Part shown: positions 26,294-40,500 of the stretch, in pieces
Layout: each line of letters begins with the position of its first letter
Numbering within the stretch: position 1 is the stretch's first letter
From: Arcuatula senhousia
Taxonomy: Eukaryota > Mollusca > Bivalvia > Mytilida > Mytilidae
Direction: 5' to 3'
DNA: 64,000 nt
Assembly (NCBI GenBank): GCA_963971305.1
Contig: OZ020305.1
Span: 8,093,001-8,157,000, forward strand
Made by a program: the position numbers and the translations under genes
Notes under the pieces: model-generated
Told to the model about the DNA's origin: nothing
The model's input: only the letters and a program-made list of their open reading frames with translations
The model's database searches: none

Positions 26294-27765
26294 ATGACGT
26301 CCTAGATTTTTCGAGCACGCTTGAAATATGATGTGCTACAATAAAACTATAAATAGTATATCGTTCAACTGTGTATCCCCTAATAGCTGAGATATAGTGC
26401 TAGAAAGTGCACGATCGCCGAAGCGCGTAGCGCGCAAGACCGCTCGGCATTTCACGATATCTTCTTTTTTCAACTTGTTTTTTTCGGGCCGCGACGGCAA
26501 AAAATGACGTCCTAGATTTTTCGAGCACGCTTGAAATATGATGTGCTACAATAAAACTATAAATAGTATATCGTTCAACTGTGTATCCCCTAATAGCTGA
26601 GATATAGTGCTAGAAAGTGCACCATCGCCGAAGCGCGTAGCGCGCAAGACCGCTCGGCATTTCACGATATCTTCTTTTTTCAACTTGTTTTTTTCGGGCC
26701 GCGACGACAAAAAATGACGTCCTAGATTTTTCGAGCACGCTTGAAATATGATGTGCTACAATAAAACTATAAATAGTATATCGTTCAACTGTGTATCCCC
26801 TAATAGCTGAGATATAGTGCTAGAAAGTGCACCATCGCCGAAGCGCGTAGCGCGCAAGACCGCTCGGCATTTCACGATATCTTCTTTATTTAACTTGTTT
26901 TTTTCGGGCCGCGACGAAAAAAAATGACGTCCTAGATTTTTCGAGCACGCTTGAAATATGATGTGCTACAATAAAACTATAAATAGTATATCGTTCAACT
27001 GTGTATCCCCTAATAGCTGAGATATAGTGCTAGAAAGTGCACCATCGCCGAAGCGCGTAGCGCGCAAGACCGCTCGGCATTTCACGATATCTTCTTTTTT
27101 CAACTTGTTTTTTTCGGGCCGCGACGACAAAAAATGACGTCCTAGATTTTTCGAGCACGCTTGAAATATGATGTGCTACAATAAAACTATAAATAGTATA
27201 TCGTTCAACTGTGTATCCCCTAATAGCTGAGATATAGTGCTAGAAAGTGCACCATCGCCGAAGCGCGTAGCGCGCAAGACCGCTTGGCATTTCACGATAT
27301 CTTCTTTTTTCAACTTGTTTTTTTTTCGGGCCGCGACGACAAAAAATGACGTCCTAGATTTTTCGAGCACGCTTGAAATATGATGTGCTACAATAAAACT
27401 ATAAATAGTATATCGTTCAACTGTGTATCCCCTAATAGCTGAGATATAGTGCTAGAAAGTGCACCATCGCCGAAGCGCGTAGCGCGCAAGACCGCTCGGC
27501 ATTTCACGATATCTTCTTTTTTCAACTTGTTTTTTTCGGGCCGCGACGACAAAAAATGACGTCCTAGATTTTTCGAGCACGCTTGAAATATGATGTGCTA
27601 CAATAAAACTATAAATAGTATATCGTTCAACTGTGTATCCCCTAATAGCTGAGATATAGTGCTAGAAAGTGCACGATCGCCGAAGCGCGTAGCGCGCAAG
27701 ACCGCTCGGCATTTCACGATATCTTCTTTTTTCAACTTGTTTTTTTCGGGCCGCGACGGCAAAAA

Positions 27766-29025
27766 ATGACGTCCTAGATTTTTCGAGCACGCTTGAAATA
27801 TGATGTGCTACAATAAAACTATAAATAGTATATCGTTCAACTGTGTATCCCCTAATAGCTGAGATATAGTGCTAGAAAGTGCACCATCGCCGAAGCGCGT
27901 AGCGCGCAAGACCGCTCGGCATTTCACGATATTTTCTTTTTTCAACTTGTTTTTTTCGGGCCGCGACGACAAAAAATGACGTCCTAGATTTTTCGAGCAC
28001 GCTTGAAATATGATGTGCTACAATAAAACTATAAATAGTATATCGTTCAGCTGTGTATCCCCTAATAGCTGAGATATAGTGCTAGAAAGTGCACCATCGC
28101 CGAAGCGCGTAGCGCGCAAGACCGCTCGGCATTTCACGATATCTTCTTTTTTCAACTTGTTTTTTTCGGGCCGCGACGACAAAAAATGACGTCCTAGATT
28201 TTTCGAGCACGCTTGAAATATGATGTGCTACAATAAAACTATAAATAGTATATCGTTCAACTGTGTATCCCCTAATAGCTGAGATATAGTGCTAGAAAGT
28301 GCACCATCGCCGAAGCGCGTAGCGCGCAAGACCGCTCGGCATTTCACGATATCTTCTTTATTCAACTTGTTTTTTTCGGGCCGCGACGACAAAAAATGAC
28401 GTCCTAGATTTTTCGAGCACGCTTGAAATATGATGTGCTACAATAAAACTATAAATAGTATATCGTTCAACTGTGTATCCCCTAATAGCTGAGATATAGT
28501 GCTAGAAAGTGCACCATCGCCGAAGCGCGTAGCGCGCAAGACCGCTCGGCATTTCACGATATTTTCTTTTTTCAACTTGTTTTTTTCGGGCCGCGACGAC
28601 AAAAAATGACGTCCTAGATTTTTCGAGCACGCTTGAAATATGATGTGCTACAATAAAACTATAAATAGTATATCGTTCAGCTGTGTATCCCCTAATAGCT
28701 GAGATATAGTGCTAGAAAGTGCACCATCGCCGAAGCGCGTAGCGCGCAAGACCGCTCGGCATTTCACGATATCTTCTTTTTTCAACTTGTTTTTTTCGGG
28801 CCGCGACGACAAAAAATGACGTCCTAGATTTTTCGAGCACGCTTGAAATATGATGTGCTACAATAAAACTATAAATAGTATATCGTTCAACTGTGTATCC
28901 CCTAATAGCTGAGATATAGTGCTAGAAAGTGCACCATCGCCGAAGCGCGTAGCGCGCAAGACCGCTCGGCATTTCACGATATCTTCTTTATTCAACTTGT
29001 TTTTTTCGGGCCGCGACGACAAAAA
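27766..29025 (+). repeat. Three-monomer tandem duplication (2 x 630 bp)
   Basis: 27766-28395 and 28396-29025 each consist of a GATATTTTC unit, a GTTCAGCTG unit and a CTTTATTCAAC unit. The three markers are spaced exactly 630 bp apart, and I see no other difference. This local event helps explain why the interval between T9 monomers varies in this domain. Confidence 0.9.
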
Positions 29026-29657
29026 ATGACGTCCTAGATTTTTCGAGCACGCTTGAAATATGATGTGCTACAATAAAACTATAAATAGTATATCGTTCAA
29101 CTGTGTATCCCCTAATAGCTGAGATATAGTGCTAGAAAGTGCACCATCGCCGAAGCGCGTAGCGCGCAAGACCGCTCGGCATTTCACGATATCTTCTTTT
29201 TTCAACTTGTTTTTTTCGGGCCGCGACGACAAAAAATGACGTCCTAGATTTTTCGAGCACGCTTGAAATATGATGTGCTACAATAAAACTATAAATAGTA
29301 TATCGTTCAACTGTGTATCCCCTAATAGCTGAGATATAGTGCTAGAAAGTGCACCATCGCCGAAGCGCGTAGCGCGCAAGACCGCTCGGCATTTCACGAT
29401 ATCTTCTTTTTTCAACTTGTTTTTTTTTCGGGCCGCGACGACAAAAAATGACGTCCTAGATTTTTCGAGCACGCTTGAAATATGATGTGCTACAATAAAA
29501 CTATAAATAGTATATCGTTCAACTGTGTATCCCCTAATAGCTGAGATATAGTGCTAGAAAATGCACCATCGCCGAAGCGCGTAGCGCGCAAGACCGCTCG
29601 GCATTTCAAGATATCTTCTTTTTTCAACTTGTTTTTTTCGGGCCGCGACGACAAAAA

Positions 29658-30916
29658 ATGACGTCCTAGATTTTTCGAGCACGCTTGAAATATGATGTGC
29701 TACAATAAAACTATAAATAGTATATCGTTCAACTGTGTATCCCCTAATAGCTGAGATATAGTGCTAGAAAGTGCACGATCGCCGAAGCGCGTAGCGCGCA
29801 AGACCGCTCGGCATTTCACGATATCTTCTTTTTTCAACTTGTTTTTTTCGGGCCGCGACGGCAAAAAATGACGTCCTAGATTTTTCGAGCACGCTTGAAA
29901 TATGATGTGCTACAATAAAACTATAAATAGTATATCGTTCAACTGTGTATCCCCTAATAGCTGAGATATAGTGCTAGAAAGTGCACCATCGCCGAAGCGC
30001 GTAGCGCGCAAGACCGCTCGGCATTTCACGAAATCTTCTTTTTTCAACTTGTTTTTTTCGGGCCGCGACGACAAAAAATGACGTCCTAGATTTTTCGAGC
30101 ACGCTTGAAATATGATGTGCTACAATAAAACTATAAATAGTATATCGTTCAACTGTGTATCCCCTAATAGCTGAGATATAGTGCTAGAAAGTGCACCATC
30201 GCCGAAGCGCGTAGCGCGCAAGACCGCTCGGCATTTCACGATATCTTCTTTTTTCAACTTGTTTTTTTCGGGCCGCGACGACAAAAAATGACGTCCTAGA
30301 TTTTTCGAGCACGCTTGAAATATGATGTGCTACAATAAAACTATAAATAGTATATCGTTCAACTGTGTATCCCCTAATAGCTGAGATATAGTGCTAGATA
30401 GTGCACCATCGCCAAAGCGCGTAGCGCGCAAGACCGCTCGGCATTTCACGATATCTTCTTTTTTCAACTTGTTTTTTTCGGGCCGCGAAGACAAAAAATG
30501 ACGTCCTAGATTTTTCGAGCACGCTTGAAATATGATGTGCTACAATAAAATTATAAATAGTATATCGTTCAACTGTGTATCCCCTAATAGCTGAGATATA
30601 GTGCTAGAAAGTGCACCATCGCCGAAGCGCGTAGCGCGCAAGACCGCTCGGCATTTCACGATATCTTCTTTTTTCAACTTGTTTTTTTCGGGCCGCGACG
30701 ACAAAAAATGACGTCCTAGATTTTTCGAGCACGCTTGAAATATGATGTGCTACAATAAAACTATAAATAGTATATCGTTCAACTGTGTATCCCCTAATAG
30801 CTGAGATATAGTGCTAGAAAGTGCACCATCGCCGAAGCGCGTAGCGCGCAAGACCGCTCGGCATTTCACGATATCTTCTTTTTTCAACTTGTTTTTTCGG
30901 GCCGCAACGACAAAAA
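29658..30916 (+). repeat. Six-monomer block, copy 2 (partner 25034-26293)
   Basis: Same ordered markers as 25034-26293: GATCGCC/GACGGC (29658), CACGAAATC (29868), ordinary (30078), TAGATAG plus CCAAAG (30288), ATAAAATTAT (30498), and a unit ending in a shortened T6 run with GGGCCGCAACG (30708). Total length is 1259 bp against 1260 bp, the difference being that T-run. Confidence 0.85.
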
Positions 30917-31546
30917 ATGACGTCCTAGATTTTTCGAGCACGCTTGAAATATGATGTGCTACAATAAAACTATAAATAGTATATCGTTCAACTGTGTATC
31001 CCCTAATAGCTGAGATATAGTGCTAGAAAGTGCACGATCGCCGAAGCGCGTAGCGCGCAAGACCGCTCGGCATTTCACGATATCTTCTTTTTTCAACTTG
31101 TTTTTTTCGGGCCGCGACGGCAAAAAATGACGTCCTAGATTTTTCGAGCACGCTTGAAATATGATGTGCTACAATAAAACTATAAATAGTATATCGTTCA
31201 ACTGTGTATCCCCTAATAGCTGAGATATAGTGCTAGAAAGTGCACCATCGCCGAAGCGCGTAGCGCGCAAGACCGCTCGGCATTTCACGATATCTTCTTT
31301 TTTCAACTTGTTTTTTTCGGGCCGCGACGACAAAAAATGACGTCCTAGATTTTTCGAGCACGCTTGAAATATGATGTGCTACAATAAAACTATAAATAGT
31401 ATATCGTTCAACTGTGTATCCCCTAATAGCTGAGATATAGTGCTAGAAAGTGCACCATCGCCGAAGCGCGTAGCGCGCAAGACCGCTCGGCATTTCACGA
31501 TATCTTCTTTTTTCAACTTGTTTTTTTCGGGCCGCGACGACAAAAA

Positions 31547-34500
31547 ATGACGTCCTAGATTTTTCGAGCACGCTTGAAATATGATGTGCTACAATAAAAC
31601 TATAAATAGTATATCGTTCAACTGTGTATCCCCTAATAGCTGAGATATAGTGCTAGATAGTGCACCATCGCCAAAGCGCGTAGCGCGCAAGACCGCTCGG
31701 CATTTCACGATATCTTCTTTTTTCAACTTGTTTTTTTCGGGCCGCGACGACAAAAAATGACGTCCTAGATTTTTCGAGCACGCTTGAAATATGATGTGCT
31801 ACAATAAAATTATAAATAGTATATCGTTCAACTGTGTATCCCCTAATAGCTGAGATATAGTGCTAGAAAGTGCACCATCGCCGAAGCGCGTAGCGCGCAA
31901 GACCGCTCGGCATTTCACGATATCTTCTTTTTTCAACTTGTTTTTTTCGGGCCGCGACGACAAAAAATGACGTCCTAGATTTTTCGAGCACGCTTGAAAT
32001 ATGATGTGCTACAATAAAACTATAAATAGTATATCGTTCAACTGTGTATCCCCTAATAGCTGAGATATAGTGCTAGAAAGTGCACCATCGCCGAAGCGCG
32101 TAGCGCGCAAGACTGCTCGGCATTTCACGATAGCTTCTTTTTTCAACTTGTTTTTTTCGGGCCGCGACGACAAAAAATGACGTCCTAGATTTTTCGAGCA
32201 CGCTTGAAATATGATGTGCTACAATAAAACTATAAATAGTATATCGTTCAACTGTGTATCCCCTAATAGCTGAGATATAGTTCTAGAAAGTGCACCATCG
32301 CCAAAGCGCGTAGCGCGCAAGACCGCTCGGCATTTCACGATATCTTCTTTTTTCAACTTGCTTTTTTCGGGCCGCGACGAAAAAAAATGACGTCCTAGAT
32401 TTTTCGAGCACGCTTGAAATATGATGTGCTACAATAAAATTATAAATAGTATATCGTTCAACTGTGTATCCCCTAATAGCTGAGATATAGTGCTAGAAAG
32501 TGCACCATCGCCAAAGCGCGTAGCCCGCAAGACCGCTCGGCATTTCACGATATCTTCTTTTTTCAACTTGTTTTTTTTCGGGCCGCGACGACAAAAAATG
32601 ACGTCCTAGATTTTTCGAGCACGCTTGAAATATGATGTGCTACAATAAAACTATAGATAGTATTTCGTTCAACTGTGTATCCCCTAATAGCTGAGATATA
32701 GTGCTAGAAAGTGCACCATCGCCGAAGCGCGTAGCGCGCAAGACCGCTCGGCATTTCACGATATCTTCTTTTTTCAACTTGTTTTTTTCGGGCCGCGACG
32801 ACAAAAAATGACGTCCTAGATTTTTCGAGCATGTTTGAAATATGATGTGCTACAATAAAACTATAAATAGTATATCGTTCAACTGTGTATCCCCTAATAG
32901 CTGAGATATAGTGCTAGAAAGTGCACCATCGCCAAAGCGCGTAGCCCGCAAGACCGCTCGGCATTTCACGATATCTTCTTTTTTCAACTTGTTTTTTTTC
33001 GGGCCGCGACGACAAAAAATGACGTCCTAGATTTTTTGAGCACGCTTGAAATATGATGTGCTACAATAAAATTATAAATAGTATATCGTTCAACTGTGTA
33101 TCCCCTAATAGCTGAGATATAGTGCTAGAAAGTGCACCATCGCCGAAGCGCGTAGCGCGCAAGACCGCTCGGCATTTCACGATATCTTCTTTTTTCAACT
33201 TGTTTTTTTCGGGCCGCGACGACAAAAAATGACGTCCTAGATTTTTCGAGCACGCTTGAAATATGATGTGCTACAATAAAACTATAAATAGTATATCGTT
33301 CAACTGTGTATCCCCTAATAGCTGAGATATAGTGCTAGAAAGTGCACCATCGCCAAAGCGCGTAGCGCGCAAGACCGCTCGGCATTTCACGATATCTTCT
33401 TTTTTCAACTTGTTTTTTTCGGGCCGCGACGACAAAAAATGACGTCCTAGATTTTTCGAGCACGCTTGAAATATGATGTGCTACAATAAAACTATAAATA
33501 GTATATCGTTCAACTGTGTATCCCCTAATAGCTGAGATATAGTGCTAGATAGTGCACCATCGCCAAAGCGCGTAGCGCGCAAGACCGCTCGGCATTTCAC
33601 GATATCTTCTTTTTTCAACTTGTTTTTTTCGGGCCGCGACGACAAAAAATGACGTCCTAGATTTTTCGAGCACGCTTGAAATATGATGTGCTACAATAAA
33701 ATTATAAATAGTATATCGTTCAACTGTGTATCCCCTAATAGCTGAGATATAGTGCTAGAAAGTGCACCATCGCCGAAGCGCGTAGCGCGCAAGACCGCTC
33801 GGCATTTCACGATATCTTCTTTTTTCAACTTGTTTTTTTCGGGCCGCGACGACAAAAAATGACGTCCTAGATTTTTCGAGCACGCTTGAAATATGATGTG
33901 CTACAATAAAACTATAAATAGTATATCGTTCAACTGTGTATCCCCTAATAGCTGAGATATAGTGCTAGAAAGTGCACCATCGCCGAAGCGCGTAGCGCGC
34001 AAGACTGCTCGGCATTTCACGATAGCTTCTTTTTTCAACTTGTTTTTTTCGGGCCGCGACGACAAAAAATGACGTCCTAGATTTTTCGAGCACGCTTGAA
34101 ATATGATGTGCTACAATAAAACTATAAATAGTATATCGTTCAACTGTGTATCCCCTAATAGCTGAGATATAGTTCTAGAAAGTGCACCATCGCCAAAGCG
34201 CGTAGCGCGCAAGACCGCTCGGCATTTCACGATATCTTCTTTTTTCAACTTGCTTTTTTCGGGCCGCGACGAAAAAAAATGACGTCCTAGATTTTTCGAG
34301 CACGCTTGAAATATGATGTGCTACAATAAAACTATAAATAGTATATCGTTCAACTGTGTATCCCCTAATAGCTGAGATATAGTTCTAGAAAGTGCACCAT
34401 CGCCAAAGCGCGTAGCGCGCAAGACCGCTCGGCATTTCACGATATCTTCTTTTTTCAACTTGTTTTTTTTCGGGCCGCGACGACAAAAAATGACGTCCTA

Positions 34501-37500
34501 GATTTTTCGAGCACGCTTGAAATATGATGTGCTACAATAAAACTATAGATAGTATTTCGTTCAACTCTGTATCCCCTAATAGCTGAGATATAGTGCTAGA
34601 AAGTGCACCATCGCCGAAGCGCGTAGCGCGCAAGACCGCTCGGCATTTCACGATATCTTCTTTTTTCAACTTGTTTTTTTCGGGCCGCGACGACAAAAAA
34701 TGACGTCCTAGATTTTTCGAGCACGTTTGAAATATGATGTGCTACAATAAAACTATAAATAGTATATCGTTCAACTGTGTATCCCCAATAGCTGAGATAT
34801 AGTGCTAGAAAGTGCGCCATCGCCGAAGCGCGTAGCGCGCAAGACCGCTCGGCATTTCACGATATCTTCTTTTTTCAAATTGTTTTTTTTTCGGGCCGCG
34901 ACGAAAAAAAATGACGTCCTAGATTTTTCGAGCACGCTTGAAATATGATGTGCTACAATAAAACTATAAATTGTATATCGTTCAACTCTGTATATCCCCT
35001 AATAGCTGAGATATAGTGCTAGAAAGTGCACCATCGCCGAAGCGCGTAGCGCGCAAGACCGCTCGGCATTTCACGATATCTTCTTTTTTCAACTTGTTTT
35101 TTTCGGGCCGCGACGACAAAAAATGACGTCCTAGATTTTTCGAGCACGCTTGAAATATGATGTGCTACAATAAAACTATAAATAGTATATCGTTCAACTG
35201 TGTATCCCCTAATAGCTGAGATATAGTGCTAGATAGTGCACCATCGCCAAAGCGCGTAGCGCGCAAGACCGCTCGGCATTTCACGATATCTTCTTTTTTC
35301 AACTTGTTTTTTTCGGGCCGCGACGACAAAAAATGACGTCCTAGATTTTTCGAGCACGCTTGAAATATGATGTGCTACAATAAAATTATAAATAGTATAT
35401 CGTTCAACTGTGTATCCCCTAATAGCTGAGATATAGTGCTAGAAAGTGCACCATCACCGAAGCGCGTAGCGCGCAAGACCGCTCGGCATTTCACGATATC
35501 TTCTTTTTTCAACTTGTTTTTTTCGGGCCGCGACGACAAAAAATGACGTCCTAGATTTTTCGAGCACGCTTGAAATATGATGTGCTACAATAAAACTATA
35601 AATAGTATATCGTTCAACTGTGTATCCCCTAATAGCTGAGATATAGTGCTAGAAAGTGCACCATCGCCGAAGCGCGTAGCGCGCAAGACTGCTCGGCATT
35701 TCACGATAGCTTCTTTTTTCAACTTGTTTTTTTCGGGCCGCGACGACAAAAAATGACGTCCTAGATTTTTCGAGCACGCTTGAAATATGATGTGCTACAA
35801 TAAAACTATAAATAGTATATCGTTCAACTGTGTATCCCCTAATAGCTGAGATATAGTTCTAGAAAGTGCACCATCGCCAAAGCGCGTAGCGCGCAAGACC
35901 GCTCGGCATTTCACGATATCTTCTTTTTTCAACTTGCTTTTTTCGGGCCGCGACGAAAAAAAATGACGTCCTAGATTTTTCGAGCACGCTTGAAATATGA
36001 TGTGCTACAATAAAACTATAAATAGTATATCGTTCAACTGTGTATCCCCTAATAGCTGAGATATAGTTCTAGAAAGTGCACCATCGCCAAAGCGCGTAGC
36101 GCGCAAGACCGCTCGGCATTTCACGATATCTTCTTTTTTCAACTTGTTTTTTTTCGGGCCGCGACGACAAAAAATGACGTCCTAGATTTTTCGAGCACGC
36201 TTGAAATATGATGTGCTACAATAAAACTATAGATAGTATTTCGTTCAACTCTGTATCCCCTAATAGCTGAGATATAGTGCTAGAAAGTGCACCATCGCCG
36301 AAGCGCGTAGCGCGCAAGACCGCTCGGCATTTCACGATATCTTCTTTTTTCAACTTGTTTTTTTCGGGCCGCGACGACAAAAAATGACGTCCTAGATTTT
36401 TCGAGCACGTTTGAAATATGATGTGCTACAATAAAACTATAAATAGTATATCGTTCAACTGTGTATCCCCTAATAGCTGAGATATAGTGCTAGAAAGTGC
36501 ACCATCGCCAAAGCGCGTAGCCCGCATGACCGCTCGGCATTTCACGATATCTTCTTTTTTCAACTTGTTTTTTTTCGGGCCGCAACGACAAAAAATGACG
36601 TCCTAGATTTTTTGAGCACGCTTGAAATATGATGTGCTACAATAAAATTATAAATAGTATATCGTTCAACTGTGTATCCCCTAATAGCTGAGATATAGTG
36701 CTAGAAAGTGCACCATCGCCGAAGCGCGTAGCGCGCAAGACCGCTCGGCATTTCACGATATCTTCTTTTTTCAACTTGTTTTTTTCGGGCCGCGACGACA
36801 AAAAATGACGTCCTAGATTTTTCGAGCACGCTTGAAATATGATGTGCTACAATAAAATTATAAATAGTATATCGTTCAACTGTGTATCCCCTAATAGCTG
36901 AGATATAGTGCTAGAAAGTGCACCATCGCCAAAGCGCGTAGCGCGCAAGACCGCTCGGCATTTCACGATATCTTCTTTTTTCAACTTGTTTTTTTCGGGC
37001 CGCGACGACAAAAAATGACGTCCTAGATTTTTCGAGCACGCTTGAAATATGATGTGCTACAATAAAACTATAAATAGTATATCGTTCAACTGTGTATCCC
37101 CTAATAGCTGAGATATAGTGCTAGATAGTGCACCATCGCCAAAGCGCGTAGCGCGCAAGACCGCTCGGCATTTCACGATATCTTCTTTTTTCAACTTGTT
37201 TTTTTCGGGCCGCGACGACAAAAAATGACGTCCTAGATTTTTCGAGCACGCTTGAAATATGATGTGCTACAATAAAATTATAAATAGTATATCGTTCAAC
37301 TGTGTATCCCCTAATAGCTGAGATATAGTGCTAGAAAGTGCACCATCGCCGAAGCGCGTAGCGCGCAAGACCGCTCGGCATTTCACGATATCTTCTTTTT
37401 TCAACTTGTTTTTTTCGGGCCGCGACGACAAAAAATGACGTCCTAGATTTTTCGAGCACGCTTGAAATATGATGTGCTACAATAAAACTATAAATAGTAT

Positions 37501-40500
37501 ATCGTTCAACTGTGTATCCCCTAATAGCTGAGATATAGTGCTAGAAAGTGCACCATCGCCGAAGCGCGTAGCGCGCAAGACTGCTCGGCATTTCACGATA
37601 GCTTCTTTTTTCAACTTGTTTTTTTCGGGCCGCGACGACAAAAAATGACGTCCTAGATTTTTCGAGCACGCTTGAAATATGATGTGCTACAATAAAACTA
37701 TAAATAGTATATCGTTCAACTGTGTATCCCCTAATAGCTGAGATATAGTTCTAGAAAGTGCACCATCGCCAAAGCGCGTAGCGCGCAAGACCGTTCGGCA
37801 TTTCACGATATCTTCTTTTTTCAACTTGCTTTTTTCGGGCCGCGACGAAAAAAAATGACGTCCTAGATTTTTCGAGCACGCTTGAAATATGATGTGCTAC
37901 AATAAAATTATAAATAGTATATCGTTCAACTTTGTATCCCCTAATAGCTGAGATATAGTGCTAGAAAGTGCACCATCGCCAAAGCGCGTAGCCCGCAAGA
38001 CCGCTCGGCATTTCACGATATCTTCTTTTTTCAACTTGTTTTTTTTTCGGGCCGCGACGACAAAAAATGACGTCCTAGATTTTTCGAGCACGCTTGAAAT
38101 ATGATGTGCTACAATAAAACTATAGATAGTATTTCGTTCAACTGTGTATCCCCTAATAGCTGAGATATAGTGCTAGAAAGTGCACCATCGCCAAAGCGCG
38201 TAGCGCGCAAGACCGCTCGGCATTTCACGATATCTTCTTTTTTCAACTTGTTTTTTTCGGGCCGCGACGACAAAAAATGACGTCCTAGATTTTTCGAGCA
38301 CGCTTGAAATATGATGTGCTACAATAAAACTATAAATAGTATATCGTTCAACTGTGTATCCCCTAATAGCTGAGATATAGTGCTAGATAGTGCACCATCG
38401 CCAAAGCGCGTAGCGCGCAAGACCGCTCGGCATTTCACGATATCTTCTTTTTTCAACTTGTTTTTTTCGGGCCGCGACGACAAAAAATGACGTCCTAGAT
38501 TTTTCGAGCACGCTTGAAATATGATGTGCTACAATAAAATTATAAATAGTATATCGTTCAACTGTGTATCCCCTAATAGCTGAGATATAGTGCTAGAAAG
38601 TGCACCATCGCCGAAGCGCGTAGCGCGCAAGACCGCTCGGCATTTCACGATATCTTCTTTTTTCAACTTGTTTTTTTCGGGCCGCGACGACAAAAAATGA
38701 CGTCCTAGATTTTTCGAGCACGCTTGAAATATGATGTGCTACAATAAAACTATAAATAGTATATCGTTCAACTGTGTATCCCCTAATAGCTGAGATATAG
38801 TGCTAGAAAGTGCACCATCGCCGAAGCGCGTAGCGCGCAAGACTGCTCGGCATTTCACGATAGCTTCTTTTTTCAACTTGTTTTTTTCGGGCCGCGACGA
38901 CAAAAAATGACGTCCTAGATTTTTCGAGCACGCTTGAAATATGATGTGCTACAATAAAACTATAAATAGTATATCGTTCAACTGTGTATCCCCTAATAGC
39001 TGAGATATAGTTCTAGAAAGTGCACCATCGCCAAAGCGCGTAGCGCGCATGACCGCTCGGCATTTCACGATATCTTCTTTTTTCAACTTGCTTTTTTCGG
39101 GCCGCGACGAAAAAAAATGACGTCCTAGATTTTTCGAGCACGCTTGAAATATGATGTGCTACAATAAAACTATAAATAGTATATCGTTCAACTGTGTATC
39201 CCCTAATAGCTGAGATATAGTTCTAGAAAGTGCACCATCGCCAAAGCGCGTAGCGCGCAAGACCGCTCGGCATTTCACGATATCTTCTTTTTTCAACTTG
39301 TTTTTTTTCGGGCCGCGACGACAAAAAATGACGTCCTAGATTTTTCGAGCACGCTTGAAATATGATGTGCTACAATAAAACTATAGATAGTATTTCGTTC
39401 AACTCTGTATCCCCTAATAGCTGAGATATAGTGCTAGAAAGTGCACCATCGCCGAAGCGCGTAGCGCGCAAGACCGCTCGGCATTTCACGATATCTTCTT
39501 TTTTCAACTTGTTTTTTTCGGGCCGCGACGACAAAAAATGACGTCCTAGATTTTTCGAGCACGTTTGAAATATGATGTGCTACAATAAAACTATAAATAG
39601 TATATCGTTCAACTGTGTATCCCCTAATAGCTGAGATATAGTGCTAGAAAGTGCACCATCGCCAAAGCGCGTAGCCCGCAAGACCGCTCGGCATTTCACG
39701 ATATCTTCTTTTTTCAACTTGTTTTTTTTCGGGCCGCGACGACAAAAAATGACGTCCTAGATTTTTTGAGCAAGCTTGAAATATGATGTGCTACAATAAA
39801 ATTATAAATAGTATATCGTTCAACTGTGTATCCCCTAATAGCTGAGATATAGTGCTAGAAAGTGCACCATCGCCGAAGCGCGTAGCGCGCAAGACCGCTC
39901 GGCATTTCACGATATCTTCTTTTATCAACTTGTTTTTTTCGGGCCGCGACGACAAAAAATGACGTCCTAGATTTTTCGAGCACGCTTGAAATATGATGTG
40001 CTACAATAAAATTATAAATAGTATATCGTTCAACTGTGTATCCCCTAATAGCTGAGATATAGTGCTAGAAAGTGCACCATCGCCAAAGCGCGTAGCGCGC
40101 AAGACCGCTCGGCATTTCACGATATCTTCTTTTTTCAACTTGTTTTTTTCGGGCCGCGACGACAAAAAATGACGTCCTAGATTTTTCGAGCACGCTTGAA
40201 ATATGATGTGCTACAATAAAACTATAAATAGTATATCGTTCAACTGTGTATCCCCTAATAGCTGAGATATAGTGCTAGATAGTGCACCATCGCCAAAGCG
40301 CGTAGCGCGCAAGACCGCTCGGCATTTCACGATATCTTCTTTTTTCAACTTGTTTTTTTCGGGCCGCGACGACAAAAAATGACGTCCTAGATTTTTCGAG
40401 CACGCTTGAAATATGATGTGCTACAATAAAATTATAAATAGTATATCGTTCAACTGTGTATCCCCTAATAGCTGAGATATAGTGCTAGAAAGTGCACCAT

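Larger units (their letters stand above)
20408..31546 (+). repeat. Variable HOR domain paced by a T9 monomer
   Basis: Monomers with a T9 run and 212-bp length start at 20408, 22510, 24402, 27134 and 29236, giving steps of 10, 9, 13 and 10 units. Four of the five (not 27134) are followed by a unit with AGAAAATGC and a change in CACGATATC (CAAGATATC in three, CAAAATATC at 20620). The two units before each T9 unit are usually CTTTATTCAAC or CTTTATTTAAC, then ordinary. A linked pair of changes, GCACGATCGCC and GACGGCAAAA in one monomer, marks units at 23142, 25034, 26294, 27556, 29658 and 30917, spaced 9, 6, 6, 10 and 6 units. Internal duplications and deletions within an ancestral ~10-mer explain the changing period. 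Confidence 0.85.

Noticed and set aside
34596..34820. Recurrent minus-strand open frames of 61-74 codons (this one and some 35 others), as possible small genes
   Set aside because: All read the same stretch of the monomer. The 74-codon form is longer than one unit and opens only where a 1-bp change removes the stop near ATCCCCTAATAG. The 63-65-codon form depends on T-run length. Consensus monomers close every frame. Changes show no preference for silent positions, and no start context or family resemblance was recognised. They are repeat by-products.
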